Assembly: GCA_947652115.1 (NCBI GenBank)
Contig: OX393572.1
Coordinates: 15,831,488 to 15,895,487, forward strand
Length of the DNA: 64,000 bases
Reading direction: 5' to 3'
Source: Blastomussa wellsi
Taxonomy: Eukaryota; Cnidaria; Anthozoa; Scleractinia; Plerogyridae
Shown here: positions 32,164 to 44,539 of the stretch, piece after piece
Numbering within the stretch: position 1 is the first letter of the stretch
Layout of the letters: each line of letters starts with the position of its first letter
The notes under the pieces: generated by a model
Told to the model about the DNA's origin: nothing
Seen by the model: the letters and a program-made list of their open reading frames with translations, nothing else
Databases searched by the model: none
Position numbers and translations under genes: made by a program

Positions 32164-34875
32164 CTAAGTGACAAGTTCTTTGTCTTTGTCTTTCTTACGT
32201 CTACGAGACTCGCGCAGCAGATGGGAACGGTAGCGCAACATCCACGCTATCAACTTCTTGAGCTTGTACCACGAGGAGCACAAATGTATCACACGATCCA
32301 AAGGGTCAGTTTCTTCGGTGGATACTGCTGAGAAGGTTTTCTTTTCTTTCTTCACCTCTGGACAATCTTCCTTTACTTCTTTAGAAACGTCAGGTTGCTT
32401 AGGCCACTGGTCCTCTTTCTCCCACAGAAAGGCAGGGCCATTTATCCAACGCTTGCTTTGAATTAACTCTTCCGCGGACAGTCCTCTCGATGCATCATCC
32501 GCTGGATTAGAACTTGTTTCAACATACCTCCACTGGGTCGGTCGCGATCCTTCGTGAATTGTTGTGATTCTGTTCGCGACGAAGGTCTGAAACCTCTTAT
32601 CTTGATTTGCAATGTAACTCAACACACATGTGCTGTCAGACCAAAATAATTCATCATCAATCACAATGTCCAACTCACATCGCATCATCTTGTTCAATCT
32701 TGTAGCAACCACAGCCGCCGACAACTCAAGCCGAGGGATTTTGATCGACTTCTGAGGTGTCTGCCTGGATTTCCCCATCAAGAACGCACAGTGGGCATCC
32801 TCATTTTCGTTAACAATTCGAAGGTATGTGACAGCACCATATCCCTCTCGCGATGCATCTGCGAAGCTGTGTAGTTGGCTAGATGCAATGCGGCCAAAGT
32901 TCTTGGGCTTCAAACAACGTTGAACAATGAACTGTTCCAGTTTGGGAAGTTCTTGCAACCAATCTTCCCATCGCGTTAAATCTTCAGGTGGAATTTTGTC
33001 GTCCCATTCCAATCCCTTTCGACACAGCTCACGAAGAATTACTTTGGCAGGCAGAATCAATGGGGCAACAAATCCCAGTGGGTCATAAATTGAACTAATG
33101 ACTGAAAGGATACCCCTCCTCGTTGGGGGTCGGTCCTTCACAACAATCTTGAATTGAAAGGTATCTGACTGTACGTCCCACTGAATACCAAGGGCACGTT
33201 CAATGGGTAGGTTTTCCAGATCGAGCTCTCTCACAGATCCTGCTCTCTCTGACGCAGGCACTGACTGAATGACATCACAGGAATTTGATATCCATTTCGT
33301 TAAACGAAATCCTCCTTTAGCTAGCAACTGGCACAGCTGGTCGACCAATCGACTTGCGCATTGATCATCCTTCACAGACTTTAAACAATCATCCACGTAG
33401 AAATTTCTTCTCACCGTCTGAATGGTAGCTTTGTCAAAATGTTCCACATTGTCATCAGCCGTTCTTCGGAGCGCATAACTTGCACAACTAGGTGACGAAA
33501 CACCTCCGAAAAGGTGAACCAGCATCTGGAATTCTTCTGGCGCCTTTTCCATATCGCCTTCAGGCCACCACAAGAAACGGAGATACTTGCTATCCTCTGT
33601 GGGCACACGCACTTGATAAAACATCTTCTCAATATCAGCCATGATTGCTGTTGACTCCTCTCTAAATCTCGTTAAGACTCCAGTGAGTGAGTTTGTTAGA
33701 TCGGGTCCTTGCATAATCTGTTGGTTCAGCGAGATGTTCTGGAACTTCGATGCACAGTCAAAGACAACCCTGACCTTGTCAGGTTTTTGTGGATGGATCA
33801 CGGAATGGTGCGGTAAGAACCATGCGGACGAACCCTCAAGCTGGTCATCAGGAACCTTCTGTGCATGACCTCTCTCAAACAAGTCTTCCATGAATGAAGT
33901 ATACTTCTGGTGTAGCCCTGGATCCTTTGTCAGCCTCTTCTTCAACAAACTGAGGCGGTGTTCAGCGACTATCTTGTTGTTCGGCAGATCTGGAGGGAAG
34001 ACCTTCCATGGGAGCGCGATTTCATAGTGACCATCGCGAAGCTCAGCAGATTCCTCCATAACAGCGAGAGCTCTTTTATCTTCCTGCGACATTCCTTTCT
34101 CTAGGCTGAACTGTGAGTCATTGAACTCCATTCCACAGAACCGTTCAAATTGCAAGTCTAAATCAACACGAGACTGGATACGATTTGCAGTATGCTTTGA
34201 TCTAACAGGTCTGCCAAGTGGGCCATTGAGTGTCCACCCTAGCAGTGTTCGTATGGCGTATGGACCACCGCACTCACTCTTCTTAATTTCCTGAGGCTCA
34301 AGAGCCTTAGGAATGTCACCGCCGATTAACACGTCGACTTCGGCTTCGATGTAAGGTAAGTTAATATCCTTCAGGTAGGGCCATCTGTCTACATCACTTT
34401 GCAGCGGTATGTCGTCCAGTGTGACTGGGAGTTTAGCTCTGGAGAAGACATTAGACAGTTCAATAGTATTGAGTCCCTGTAGATCCGAGACTTCTAAATT
34501 AACTACTAGACTCTCGCTCTTAACATTGTCCTGGTCCATAGTGGTCAAGGACAGCGTTGCATTTGTGCCAGTCGCACCAAGCCGCTCTATCAATTTGTCG
34601 GTACAGAAGGTCGTGTTTGATCCAGGGTCTAAGAACGCATAAGTTGTGACCGTTTTCTCTTTTCCTCGAGCTCTGACACGAACTGGGACTATGGCAAGTC
34701 CTGTAGCTGGCGCTCCGGCCCCAGTGGCGGAACACAGTCCTCCACTCACGGTCACTTCGGCGAAACAACTTCGAGCTTGGTCACCTTCTGCATTGTTTGA
34801 AGAGGTTTCAGGCGTTGATGGAGGTTCTGTTTTGACTGGTTGGTCATTCTTTGGATGCAGAAAGGTGGAATGTTT
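32164..34875 (-). pseudogene. BEL protease, reverse transcriptase and RNase H segment
   Basis: The same frame continues after TGA at 34876-34878. An aspartic protease is near the start ([10 protein letters not shown], where the DSG-type triad reads DPG). Then come the Pao polymerase motifs: [42 protein letters not shown], and the active site FYVDDCLKS. RNase H follows ([33 protein letters not shown]). The end, KELVT, meets TAG at 32164. Without readthrough, this part would need its own start (Met codons exist near 34755). Apart from the stops, the domains look intact. Confidence 0.92.
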
Positions 34876-37041
34876 TCAATGGGCAATCTTGCAGCCAACG
34901 ATCTGACAGTAACTTTCTATAGGGCAAGACATTGCCATGTGTCCTGGCATAAGACAGTTATCACAAAGTCCTTTACTACGCACGAATTTGATTCGTTCGT
35001 CCACTGAGTTCCCTCTGAATACTCCACAGCGCGGCAACCAGTGGTTTGCATTACACAATGGGCACTTGACATTTGACCTTTGAACTGGGTTGGTGTTACT
35101 CTCAGGTGGCTTTGTTTGACTCCCTGGTGTACTTCCTTGTACCATGAATGCAGAGCCTTTGTAATCCTTTGGTGGTGGCTTGCGTCTCTTTCTAAAGCCA
35201 GTGTCGGCGACATTGTTCTTTGTGTCGTTCATGTGAATGTCCCCAAACACCGGGTGATTGGCAATTCTAGCCTTCGTCTCGACAAATTCTGCAATGTCTC
35301 CAATAGTGACTTCTCTTTTCTGATCCTCAGTAATGATGTCGGCCTTTTCTCGCCACCTCTGCCTTAGCCCGATCGGTAGCCTTCCAATGATCTTCTGCAA
35401 AGTGTCAGGGTTTTCAATCTTACTTAGATATCCAATTTCCTTGAGTGAATTTTTACAACTAGTCAGAAGAACAGAGTATCTTTGTAAAGCAGGACCATCA
35501 TCTGCCTTAATCTGAGGAGCTTTTGTTACTCGATCAACAAGTGCAGTTGCTATCTTATAGCTTTGGCCATATCTGTTCTTGAGTAGTGCTCTTGCAGTCT
35601 TGTAGCCTTCTTCAGGTTTCATGGATAAACAACTTTGCATCAACTCTTTCACTTCTCCTGATGTGTACTGAACAAGATAGTACAACCTGGAGTTTGGACT
35701 ACTTGTTTTTGTCTCTATTAAATTCTCAAATGCTCTTACAAAGTCAGAATAATCAACAGGATCACCAGAGAACACAGAGATTTCTGGTTCTGGTAATGTC
35801 ATGGCTAGTGTTTGCCACTGCTGCTGTTGCAGTAATTCCTGAAGCTGCTGATTCTGTTGTTGCTGTAATTTCTGGACTTCAACCATGTGACTGACATTCT
35901 TCTGACTTAAATCTAGATGCCGTTCAAACAACCCTTCTTCACTGCTTTCTTTTTGGTTCATAGAGACGAAATGTTTATCATCTGTCCACACAGGAGCATG
36001 TGGATTGAGTGGAGTGCAGTTCACATCTTGATTCTCCTCTGTGTGTTGCTTTGGAATCTCCACAGAGTTTTCTTCCTTCTTCAAATGACTTGGAGGATTC
36101 TGATTCTCTGACACTTCTGTGGGGTTTTCTTCTTTAACCAAACATGGGGTAGCATTTGGCACTTGCTCATGGGTCTCAGGAGCTTCCACATTTCTCTCTT
36201 CTTTAATTTGACATGGGGTGGAAGTTGGCAAATGGTTTGCTGGAGTAAGTGTAAGTTGTTCTTCACACTCAGAAGCTTCCACATTTCTTTCATCGGTTTT
36301 ACGAGGACTAGAGACTGGTGGTTGACTTGGCGTTTTAGGTGGAATTTGTTCCTCACGACGAGAATACACTTGCTCTTCCGCCTCTGCTTTCGCCAACTCT
36401 ACTTCAATTTTCAAACTTTCTTCTCTTTGCCTCAGCAACAGTGCTTCCATTTGCATATCTTGAAGTTTCTTTAATGCAGCAGCTTCCACTGACAATGCAG
36501 CTTTCTTTGCTGAGGCTTTCAGTCTTGCACTAGAGGCTGTGCTCGACCGTGATACTATAGAACTACTGACAGATTTAGACTTAGACCTTCCAGAAGCCAC
36601 AGAAACATTTGTTTTAACAGAACCAATATTACTGACAGAATCTTCAGGGTGAAGACTGATGGCTTGTTCTAATTCCTCTTGGAGCTTCAATTCAACTGAC
36701 TTTAACCACAAATCGAATGTTTGAATCACTGCAGTTCCTGCATGTTTTACTGATTCAAAGTACTCAATTGAGTCCTGAATGTCATTGTCATCAACTAACA
36801 CAGCATGATACTTGTCATGTGCTTCATAAAAATTTCTTAAAGCTGACTCTAGCTGTAAAACTTTTGATCTCACCTGATCAACATCGTCCGAGTCCTTCAT
36901 CGATTTCAGTAACTCGTTTTGTCTTTTCGTAACGACTCCCTTTGCACTAGACCTGGAGCGCTGTAATTGAAGAATTCTTTCATGCTCGACTCCATTTCGA
37001 TCGAGGGTTCTGTTTGGTTGTCTTGAGTCACGTAGATCCAT
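34876..37041 (-). CDS. BEL gag protein
   Basis: 721 codons from ATG at 37041 to TGA at 34876-34878. The N-terminal third is charged and helical (coiled-coil-like), then comes a Ser-rich stretch and an acidic Pro/Glu repeat zone. A Gln-rich patch leads into the DUF1759 gag domain of BEL/Pao ([36 protein letters not shown]). Near the C-terminus lie two zinc-knuckle-like Cys clusters ([29 protein letters not shown]). The TGA falls inside a third Cys/His unit ([10 protein letters not shown]), just before KHSTFLHP, suggesting either a nonsense mutation or a readthrough site between gag and pol. Confidence 0.88.
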   Translation of the reverse strand: MDLRDSRQPNRTLDRNGVEHERILQLQRSRSSAKGVVTKRQNELLKSMKDSDDVDQVRSKVLQLESALRNFYEAHDKYHAVLVDDNDIQDSIEYFESVKHAGTAVIQTFDLWLKSVELKLQEELEQAISLHPEDSVSNIGSVKTNVSVASGRSKSKSVSSSIVSRSSTASSARLKASAKKAALSVEAAALKKLQDMQMEALLLRQREESLKIEVELAKAEAEEQVYSRREEQIPPKTPSQPPVSSPRKTDERNVEASECEEQLTLTPANHLPTSTPCQIKEERNVEAPETHEQVPNATPCLVKEENPTEVSENQNPPSHLKKEENSVEIPKQHTEENQDVNCTPLNPHAPVWTDDKHFVSMNQKESSEEGLFERHLDLSQKNVSHMVEVQKLQQQQNQQLQELLQQQQWQTLAMTLPEPEISVFSGDPVDYSDFVRAFENLIETKTSSPNSRLYYLVQYTSGEVKELMQSCLSMKPEEGYKTARALLKNRYGQSYKIATALVDRVTKAPQIKADDGPALQRYSVLLTSCKNSLKEIGYLSKIENPDTLQKIIGRLPIGLRQRWREKADIITEDQKREVTIGDIAEFVETKARIANHPVFGDIHMNDTKNNVADTGFRKRRKPPPKDYKGSAFMVQGSTPGSQTKPPESNTNPVQRSNVKCPLCNANHWLPRCGVFRGNSVDERIKFVRSKGLCDNCLMPGHMAMSCPIESYCQIVGCKIAH

Positions 37042-37165
37042 AATTCTGCTTTAGAAGCGAAGACACAATCCAAACATACACTTCAGGCAAAGAACAGATT
37101 TATTCCATTGATTTCCAGTCGGAAACAGTCGAAATCCAAGACGATAGCCAATCTTTTTAACGCAA

Positions 37166-37509
37166 TGTAGGATTTAACTCGATTTTATTACTGTTGTTCT
37201 TGATATCATCGCCGATTTGATCTGACATTCATCGATTTGGTTAAACTAGGAAAGAAAAATAAACAACCGAACAGAAATAGAAAAACACGGAAACGAACTG
37301 GTACTTACAAGATTGTAGGCTAAAGGGAAATCACAGAAGATTCATTTGATCGAAGAACACTTTCGTGTTGATGTCTTGTCAAAACAACTTGCGAGCACAT
37401 GGCTCATACCATAATAGTCTATGTCCGCATACCATAACACACTGTGTCCCAGTCCTCAGGACCGGCGCTCGGAAAATCAAACAAAAATAGTAACGTTTTG
37501 TAACTAACA
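37166..37509 (-). repeat. BEL 5' LTR (344 bp)
   Basis: The promoter-bearing LTR for the - strand element, 125 bases upstream of the gag ATG. Confidence 0.95.
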
Positions 37510-37884
37510 GTTATGGAAGATCTTGGTTCGGGAAGATCTTGGTTAGGGAACATCTTGGTTATGCAAGAACTTGGTTTGTCAAGATCTTGCTTATGCAATA
37601 TCTTGGTTAGGCAAGATCTTCTTAACGAAAATCTTGGTTATGCAAGATCTTGGTTATGCAAGATCTTGGTTATGCATGATCTTGGCTATGCAAGATCTTG
37701 GTTAGGGAAGATCTTGGTTATGCAAGATCTTGGTTATGGAAGATCTTGGTTATGCAAGATCTTGGTTAGGGAAGATCTTGGTTATGGAAGATCTTGGTTA
37801 GGCAAGATCTTGGTTATGGAAGATCTTTTTTATGCAAGATCTTGGTTATGCAAGTTCTTGGTTATGCAAGATCTTGGTTAGGCA
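37510..37884. repeat. 16-bp satellite array, right part
   Basis: Continuation of the array beyond the BEL element, about 23 units. It ends at GTTAGGCATCTGG. Confidence 0.95.
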
Positions 37885-38607
37885 TCTGGCATCAAACTTA
37901 ATCTCTAATAAATTATGTGAACCTTATTCGTAGGTACGTATTAATAGTTACTATTTACAGCTGGATTCACTTTTAAAACAGTTCATCTTCAGCTTAAGCG
38001 CCGGAATTTTCTGTCAACATTTACCTTCAGTTTCCAGCAGTAGTTTGATCGAAAGCCACCTATTATGAACATTATATGTTCAATGCTGATCGACAACGCA
38101 GGGCACGCATCCTACACGTGGTGTCCACGCGGACCTCTCGAAACTTTGACGGTATTAGAACTCAAACGATATTTTTAAAGTGAGTGGGCACTCTTTTCGA
38201 GTATATTTAATGACACTCTTGAATGTTTGGGTTATAGATACTTGAGCCGATACTACATAATGACGCAGTGATGCACGCAACGTGCATAAATTCGGTAGCA
38301 AATATTAGCTGAAAGAGTTACAAGTCAGTCAGCACCCATAAATCGTATAAAACTTGGAAAAAACATCCCAATAGACCAATTTAAGCGTCTGAGTCCTTTG
38401 TTTTGTAATTTTTTTAAGCGAGTCATTATGATTAGCTCGTTTTGGAGCGCAGCAAAGCAGATATATTCATTGATATATAAATTTTGTTTGGTGACTTTTC
38501 TCAAGTGCGCAGACTGACTGTCCATGTATGTGCGTACGTATGTTCTGCGTTCACTTAAGAGTAAATCTTGCTATGGTTGTAATTGCACTATTTACAGCTT
38601 TATTAAT
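37885..38607. other. Unassigned stretch
   Basis: No gene or repeat is recognised. Confidence 0.4.
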
Positions 38608-38887
38608 GCACCTATCAATGTAAATCCCGCTGGAGGCGGGGGGGGGAGTGCGGGCATAGGTTTGGGATTTGACAGTAGTTATGGTCCCGTAGTGGGGACT
38701 TTTGACCGTTTTATTGGCCTTTCTAGCAACATTTTACTGACTTTAAGTGACTCTTTTGACCATCTACAATTGCCCTGGGGCAGGGCAAATTAACAGAAAA
38801 CCTCCGCTCAGTTCAAATCCCCCCACCTATGCCCGCACTCCCCTTCCCCCCTCCACCCCCCTCAACTTGATTTACATTGATAGGTGC
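38608..38887. mobile_element. 280-bp MITE
   Basis: The ends GCACCTATCAATGTAAATC are exactly inverted at the two sides. Inside them GGAGTGCGGGCATAGGT is also inverted. The G-rich left arm and C-rich right arm differ in run lengths. No coding content is seen. Confidence 0.82.
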
Positions 38888-41800
38888 CTAAAGGAAGCAG
38901 GAAAGTTTTGGCGAGACAGAGATCGCAGGTCAAAGGTTGCAGAAAGATTTTTTCTGCCTTTCTGGAGGGAGTGTTTGCGAATCGGTTTCCTGTACTTTTG
39001 ACACGCGAGAAAAATGCGACTGTACGTGACACTCTGAAGGCTAATAGAAACGGGTAAACACTCCATTCTGTTCTCCCCCGTCTCCCGACAAACGTGAATC
39101 TTTCCAACAAAATGAAATATATAATATCCCGTGGGTACACCAATGACGTCAACGTCTCGATCAAGAAAATTTTCCAAATTTTTGTAATCAAATTAATAAA
39201 TGAATTATGAAGGTAAAACAAGCAATGAAGCGATGTAAATCAATACATATTTCAATTCCATCAATTTCTCTAGAAATTGATAGAACTGAACTGCTTTCTA
39301 AAATTAATATATGAGATATTTAGCGTTCTTTTGAACGACAGGATATCTCAAGACACGATTATGTCTTTTTGCGATTTTTCCAAGGTTCGCAAACTAAAAA
39401 TGCAAGATTCCACATAAAATGCTGTTTCCTCTCGTGCAATATCGCTTTTTAAACAGAATTGACGTCACACGGCTTTTTGTGTGAAAACATCTGCTATTTT
39501 TACTTCGTCTGTGAAGCTGTATTTTCTAAATTAAAAGCAACCCGCTGATTGCGGTTTAAAGGAACCGTTATTTATATATGATTTTACTGATTTTGAAAAT
39601 GACTTCTTGGTGTTCGTTGTAGGACGTTATAGGGGTATGTTAAACCTGGTTCAAAGCACGACTTACTAAACGGTACAATTCAAATAATTATAGTATAAAT
39701 AAAAACTCCTCTTCCTCGATTCCAAAAACAAATAGCTTCTCCCAAACCGACCGCAAAACTTCGCAGATTTTCCAATGCAGAAAGAAAAAATGCAAAAGTG
39801 TTTCACACTTTTCGGTGGTGATATTGTATCAAGGTTCTTGGAATTTTATTTGTCTTCCAACTGAGCTCACGTGACGTGACGGCAAGTGCGGTGAACCCGT
39901 CTCTCAGTCACGCAACTGACGTGAGTCACGCGAGCGTTCCTAATAAAGCCCCTCCGATGAAGAATTTGTAATTGAAGCTGTCATCGTCAACGGAAATGAA
40001 TTTGTCTTATCCTTTTAAGCTTTTTCTCGAAGTTTGAGATGTAAACAACAGTGAATCACTAATACGTACTTAGCTTTATTTCAAAACACTTGTACTAAAT
40101 CACTGATGGATTTTCAAAAAACGGAAGTGCCGTTAAGTGTCAAATCTTGATGACGGTCCCGAAAAATTAAAGGTCAAGTTAGAACAACACGGCTCTGGGA
40201 GCCAGACAGAGAGATGTCAACCTGCCCCTGTGCGTCCCCCTCAGGAACATCGCGTTCTTGACTAAGTTGGGTAGTGCTGGGAGATTGGCTCAACAACATG
40301 GCGGCATTTTCGTTTTCTCAACGCTGTGTTGTAAAAGTTGATTTCTTGCTTCAATGCGTGTGGCGTGGTATTCATGAATTGACAGAGATGGAAAATGGAT
40401 GAAATAGCTAACTCTTATGCAGAGAAGAAGTTACGTTGGAGACTTAAATATGCAAAAGTGAAATATGTTTGGGATCTTTCTCAGCGGAGTCTTGGCTGAA
40501 GAGCGCTGTATTTGTTCAGCATGTTGCTTACTGGAATTTGCAAGGTGTTCTTTGGACCAAAGAAGAGCCACAGCTGTCTGCCATGCATTTGCGAAGCTTT
40601 CGTTATATTGCAAGCTCGAGAGAATAAAGGTCAAAATTTTGATCTGACGGCTTCTGTGGACTCCATTACTGTTCCCTGAGAAGAGTTTAGTTTATCATGT
40701 ATTAAGTGCTTTAGAATTTCTTTTTATTTCTCATTAAAAATCTCCGTAAATATAAAAGCTGGAACACACAGATTGAAAATAGTCTTGATCAATACTTATG
40801 ACGTCATCAGCTGTATTGCTTTCTTGAAACTCTTACCAGAATAGCTCTACTTACCCCGCCGCCGTCATTAAATGCATGCCCGTATTACATTTTATCAAAA
40901 TATTTCCCTTACAGCATAAAATATTAAAATAAAATAGAAAAAGTAATAAACTGTGGTAAAGAGCTGGGAGGGGTGGTAGGGGTGTTCATGTTGCCCTTAG
41001 TGCAAGGCTGTAAGATGAAGTTTTGAAAAATTCAAATTTCAAATTATAGCTGCTAATCTTATGGGTCGTTCTTTCATTATTATTTTAGTGGCATTTTATT
41101 TTCTTTTCTAACCTGTTTTATTTTTTTGGCATTTTATAAGTCTGCTCACAGAACATAGAAAACTAGCAAATATACTGTCTTGAAATTTTCATGCATATTG
41201 AAAGTTTTGAATGAAGTATTGAGTCTCAAAGCGGACCCCTCTCTTAGGCAAATACGTACACCTCTCTAATTGGGCATGGTGGGTTGGTTGGTCCAGGTCT
41301 AAATTTCTGCTGTTTCTCTGTGTGTAGCTAAATAACTTAACTAGTAGCAATCTCCAGTACTACCCAAGGCAGTTTACAGATAATTACTTAGAAAAATTTT
41401 AGTTGAAATTCCTTTCTAGACAGACACTTGAAATCCAAATTTTTTACAATCAATAGGTTGTGTTAGAATATTGCATACTGTATTGACTCACAAGAACTGG
41501 CACTGGATTGTGAATATCAGAATTTATGTTAAAGGTGGAAAAGGAGTACTCGCATTAACAGTACTGTGTATAACTAAAGATCTTGCTCTGTGTTTAGATG
41601 TCATGGATTTCTAGAGTCGTGTGCCATCTGTTTTAGCCAGCCTTGAGAGTGTCCATATAAAGAGAGGGTTTGACACTGCATGGAAACTGACGATGTACGT
41701 TGGGAATAATAAAAAGGTAAAAATGATATAATTGCATGAAAGGCTAAGAAACCTATGCATTACTAGACAAAACCAAAAATTTTCAACCTGTCGCTAATTC

Positions 41801-42522
41801 ACCCTTATGAGGACTACATGATGGCGATGATGATAACAATGTTAAAACGTTGAGTTTTATAATATTTTATAGGTTTTTTAGGCTTGAAGATATAAGTATT
41901 TGTTATAGCCCTTGATCATTTCACCTTGCCTGTTGCTACTGAAATTAGGGTTTTGCTGAGAAGGATGCATTGCATATCAAAATGGTAACGTATAACCTCT
42001 CTTGCTACCACCTCCCCCGACTATAAAAAAGCAGTCTCGCCACAAACGGTCCATGCCATAAAGTATATTGAAACTCTGGGTTGTAGAGTTTTTATTAGCC
42101 AATGTGCAAGATTCACAATATTGTCACACTGCAGCAGGATTTGAACTTTTTTGCAGCACGTTCCTTTGTGAAGAGTTTATTCGGAGGTTAGTTGTGTTGT
42201 TTTGGGAAAGTTTTTTCAATTACTGTGCCGTAAGTCTGTTGTTTCCATTGGGATATACATTTCCCTTAATTTTTTTATCTTGTGAAGATCAGTTCATTCA
42301 TTACGAGACTTGTTTATGTTCAGGATTTTTCTTGTCACGACTTAATAACCAGAAAAAGTCTGGAAGACTTTACTGCTTCAGTGAACTGTCTGGGTAGAAT
42401 TCTCATTAGATTTAACATATTCATTCCCTAATCCGTTAGAGATTTATGATTATCATAATGAAGCTGTTTTTGAAAGGAACATAGTTTTCTTGTTATTAGA
42501 GTAGCAATATTATTTAGTAGCC
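38888..42522. other. Long AT-rich stretch without a recognised gene
   Basis: No coding exon, RNA or clear repeat is recognised. A short frame from ATG near 40397 (MDEIANSYAEKKLRWRL) follows a CpG-containing patch with AACATGGCGGC at 40309. It could be a first exon, but nothing confirms it. Confidence 0.35.
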
Positions 42523-42752
42523 AGTCCTTTTGTTTTCCACGTAATCATCTTTTTTGTGGCTTAAATGCTTGTACACACAAATCATTACTTTTGTAGTTGG
42601 AAATTTGATTAAGTCCATCAACTGTTTATTAGAAGCTAGTCCTTTTGTTTTCCATGTAATCACCCATTTTGTGACTCAAATGTCACATAAATCACAATGT
42701 TTCTTCTGTAGTGGGTGTGTTGGTTTAGCAGTCCATCAATTGTTTATTTGTA
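42523..42752. repeat. Tandem duplication, two 115-bp units
   Basis: AGTCCTTTTGTTTTCCA begins both units (42523 and 42638). Each ends with CCATCAA(C/T)TGTTTATT and a following AGC. Confidence 0.8.
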
Positions 42753-44539
42753 GCTTTTATTTATAGAATCTGTGCACCACGCAAGTAAAAATTGGTATGT
42801 GAATTATCCAGTAGGGTCGATCCCCTGTTACAAGCTTGTAATGGTACTGACCCTCCAGTGTAGCAGTTGCTATTGTTTTGGGAGCTAGAGGCATTTTTCA
42901 TGTCATTTGATCTATTGTTCTCTTGCAGGCTATTTGAATTTGTGCAATTTTGTGAGAGGTGCACCCCAACCCAAATCATAAAATTTTGTCTCTGTTGAGG
43001 TCTTAAGACTTGCGTGCTGCTTATCAGTTTTGGCATCACTAAAATGTTACAAGACCAATACTTAAATTTAATTAAATACTAGTTAAATACATTTAGAAAT
43101 AAACAGAAAAAAAAAATATAACAAAAATAGTCAGACCTGTCACCTTTTGTTCCAAAACTGAGGTATAAAAAGCTAGGTAAACCTTGTTTTAAAATTCATA
43201 ACAGACATTACATTTACGTATTGTGAAAGTCAATTCAAGTGCTCTACATTCAGGATTTCGAAGTTTGTACAAACAATGTAAGGTCTTTAATGTAAGCACT
43301 TGGGTTTGTTTGTTCACGGCAGTGAATATATGCAGTATATATCATTTTTCTTTCAAACTTTTCTAACCTGTTTTATTTTTATGTTTCATTATCTTATAAT
43401 TTTTGATTGTCATAATCTGATATAAAAGGAAATAACAGTCACAATTCTAAACTGCTTCAAGGCAAAAATTTTAAAACCCCAACATATGCAAAGTTTGTAA
43501 ATTTTTGGTCTATTTAGTAATTGAACCCCTGAATTTAAACTTGTGAAACAGGATAATTGTTGCTATACAGAACTTTGTCCGGGAAACTTTTTTCTACGTT
43601 TATAGTCGATTAGTACTAACTATAATCCTTGTTTGCTCTAGCCTTGAAAAGCACTTTTTAGTTACAACACCTTTTAGTTATAACATGTACACTGGATACA
43701 TACTGTATTAAACTGACCATTAGGTGATATAATTAAACAACTTTTACATGTACCTTCTTTTTAAAAAATCGGTAGTCATCTCTGCATATTGTACAATCAA
43801 TATATCTTATTGTTTATGAGGCTCGTGCTATGAATATTTCTTAATATTTTGCTTCCAAATTGCTAAAAATCTCAGACATTCTGGCGTGCATGTGATGCGA
43901 GCTACAGTCATCACCTCGCTTAAATATTGTGAATAAATTAGCAACAATTGTCATTGTTCAGTTGCAATGAAAACATGCACCCATGAATCATAAGTCAGAA
44001 TATTTAATGGCACAGTAGTTGAATGTTAGGTTTAAGGGTTCTGAAATTATCTGGTGGCATTTAATTGCTGCAATTGTTGTTATTTTATGAAAGGCTATTT
44101 CGCTTTTGTTGTTGTTATATATATTGGAACCAATTGCCTGTTGAGTCATGGAGTATATTGCGTGTGCTGTGATTTTGAGATTGCAATATGTTTGAATAAT
44201 ATTTCACTGTTTAAGCCGTTTATTTCCTCCCATAACATTTTTTAACTTAACGTTATGCTATATTTTGCATCATAAGCCAGCAGAAAACCAGTTTTAAAGT
44301 TAGAAAATATTACGTTATGTATAGTGTGGGGGAGTAAAACTATAATTTGAGTGCTGCACAATATATAGGTTAACTGTGAGGTAACATTGCAAATATATTT
44401 AATGAGTTGTCCATTTTTCATTGGCCTTATGACTAATCAGAGTAATACATCAAACAAAAGAAGCTGACTTTGGAATAACTGAAATAAGCATCTCCTAAGT
44501 AATATGGCTCAAAGTTGGATATTTATGGCATGTGTGGTT
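42753..44539. other. Unassigned AT-rich stretch
   Basis: No gene or repeat is recognised. Confidence 0.4.

Larger units (their letters stand above)
30276..37509 (-). mobile_element. BEL/Pao LTR retrotransposon
   Basis: A 7.2-kb element on the - strand, inserted in the 16-bp satellite. LTRs are 37166-37509 (5') and 30276-30624 (3'), TGTTAG...CCTACA on the - strand. They are identical apart from a 5-bp AATAA-type indel. A purine-rich AGGGGCCGG tract precedes the 3' LTR. One continuous reading frame from 37041 to 30730 codes gag, protease, reverse transcriptase-RNase H and integrase. It is broken by in-frame TGA (34876-34878), TAG (32164-32166) and TAA (30946-30948). Near-identical LTRs imply recent insertion. 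Confidence 0.95.

Noticed and set aside
38862..39221. 119-codon frame on the - strand
   Set aside because: It overlaps the MITE end and shows no recognisable motif; no supporting splice structure.
42068..42397. 109-codon + frame with hydrophobic stretches
   Set aside because: Phe/Leu/Cys-rich as expected from T-rich DNA; no known motif.
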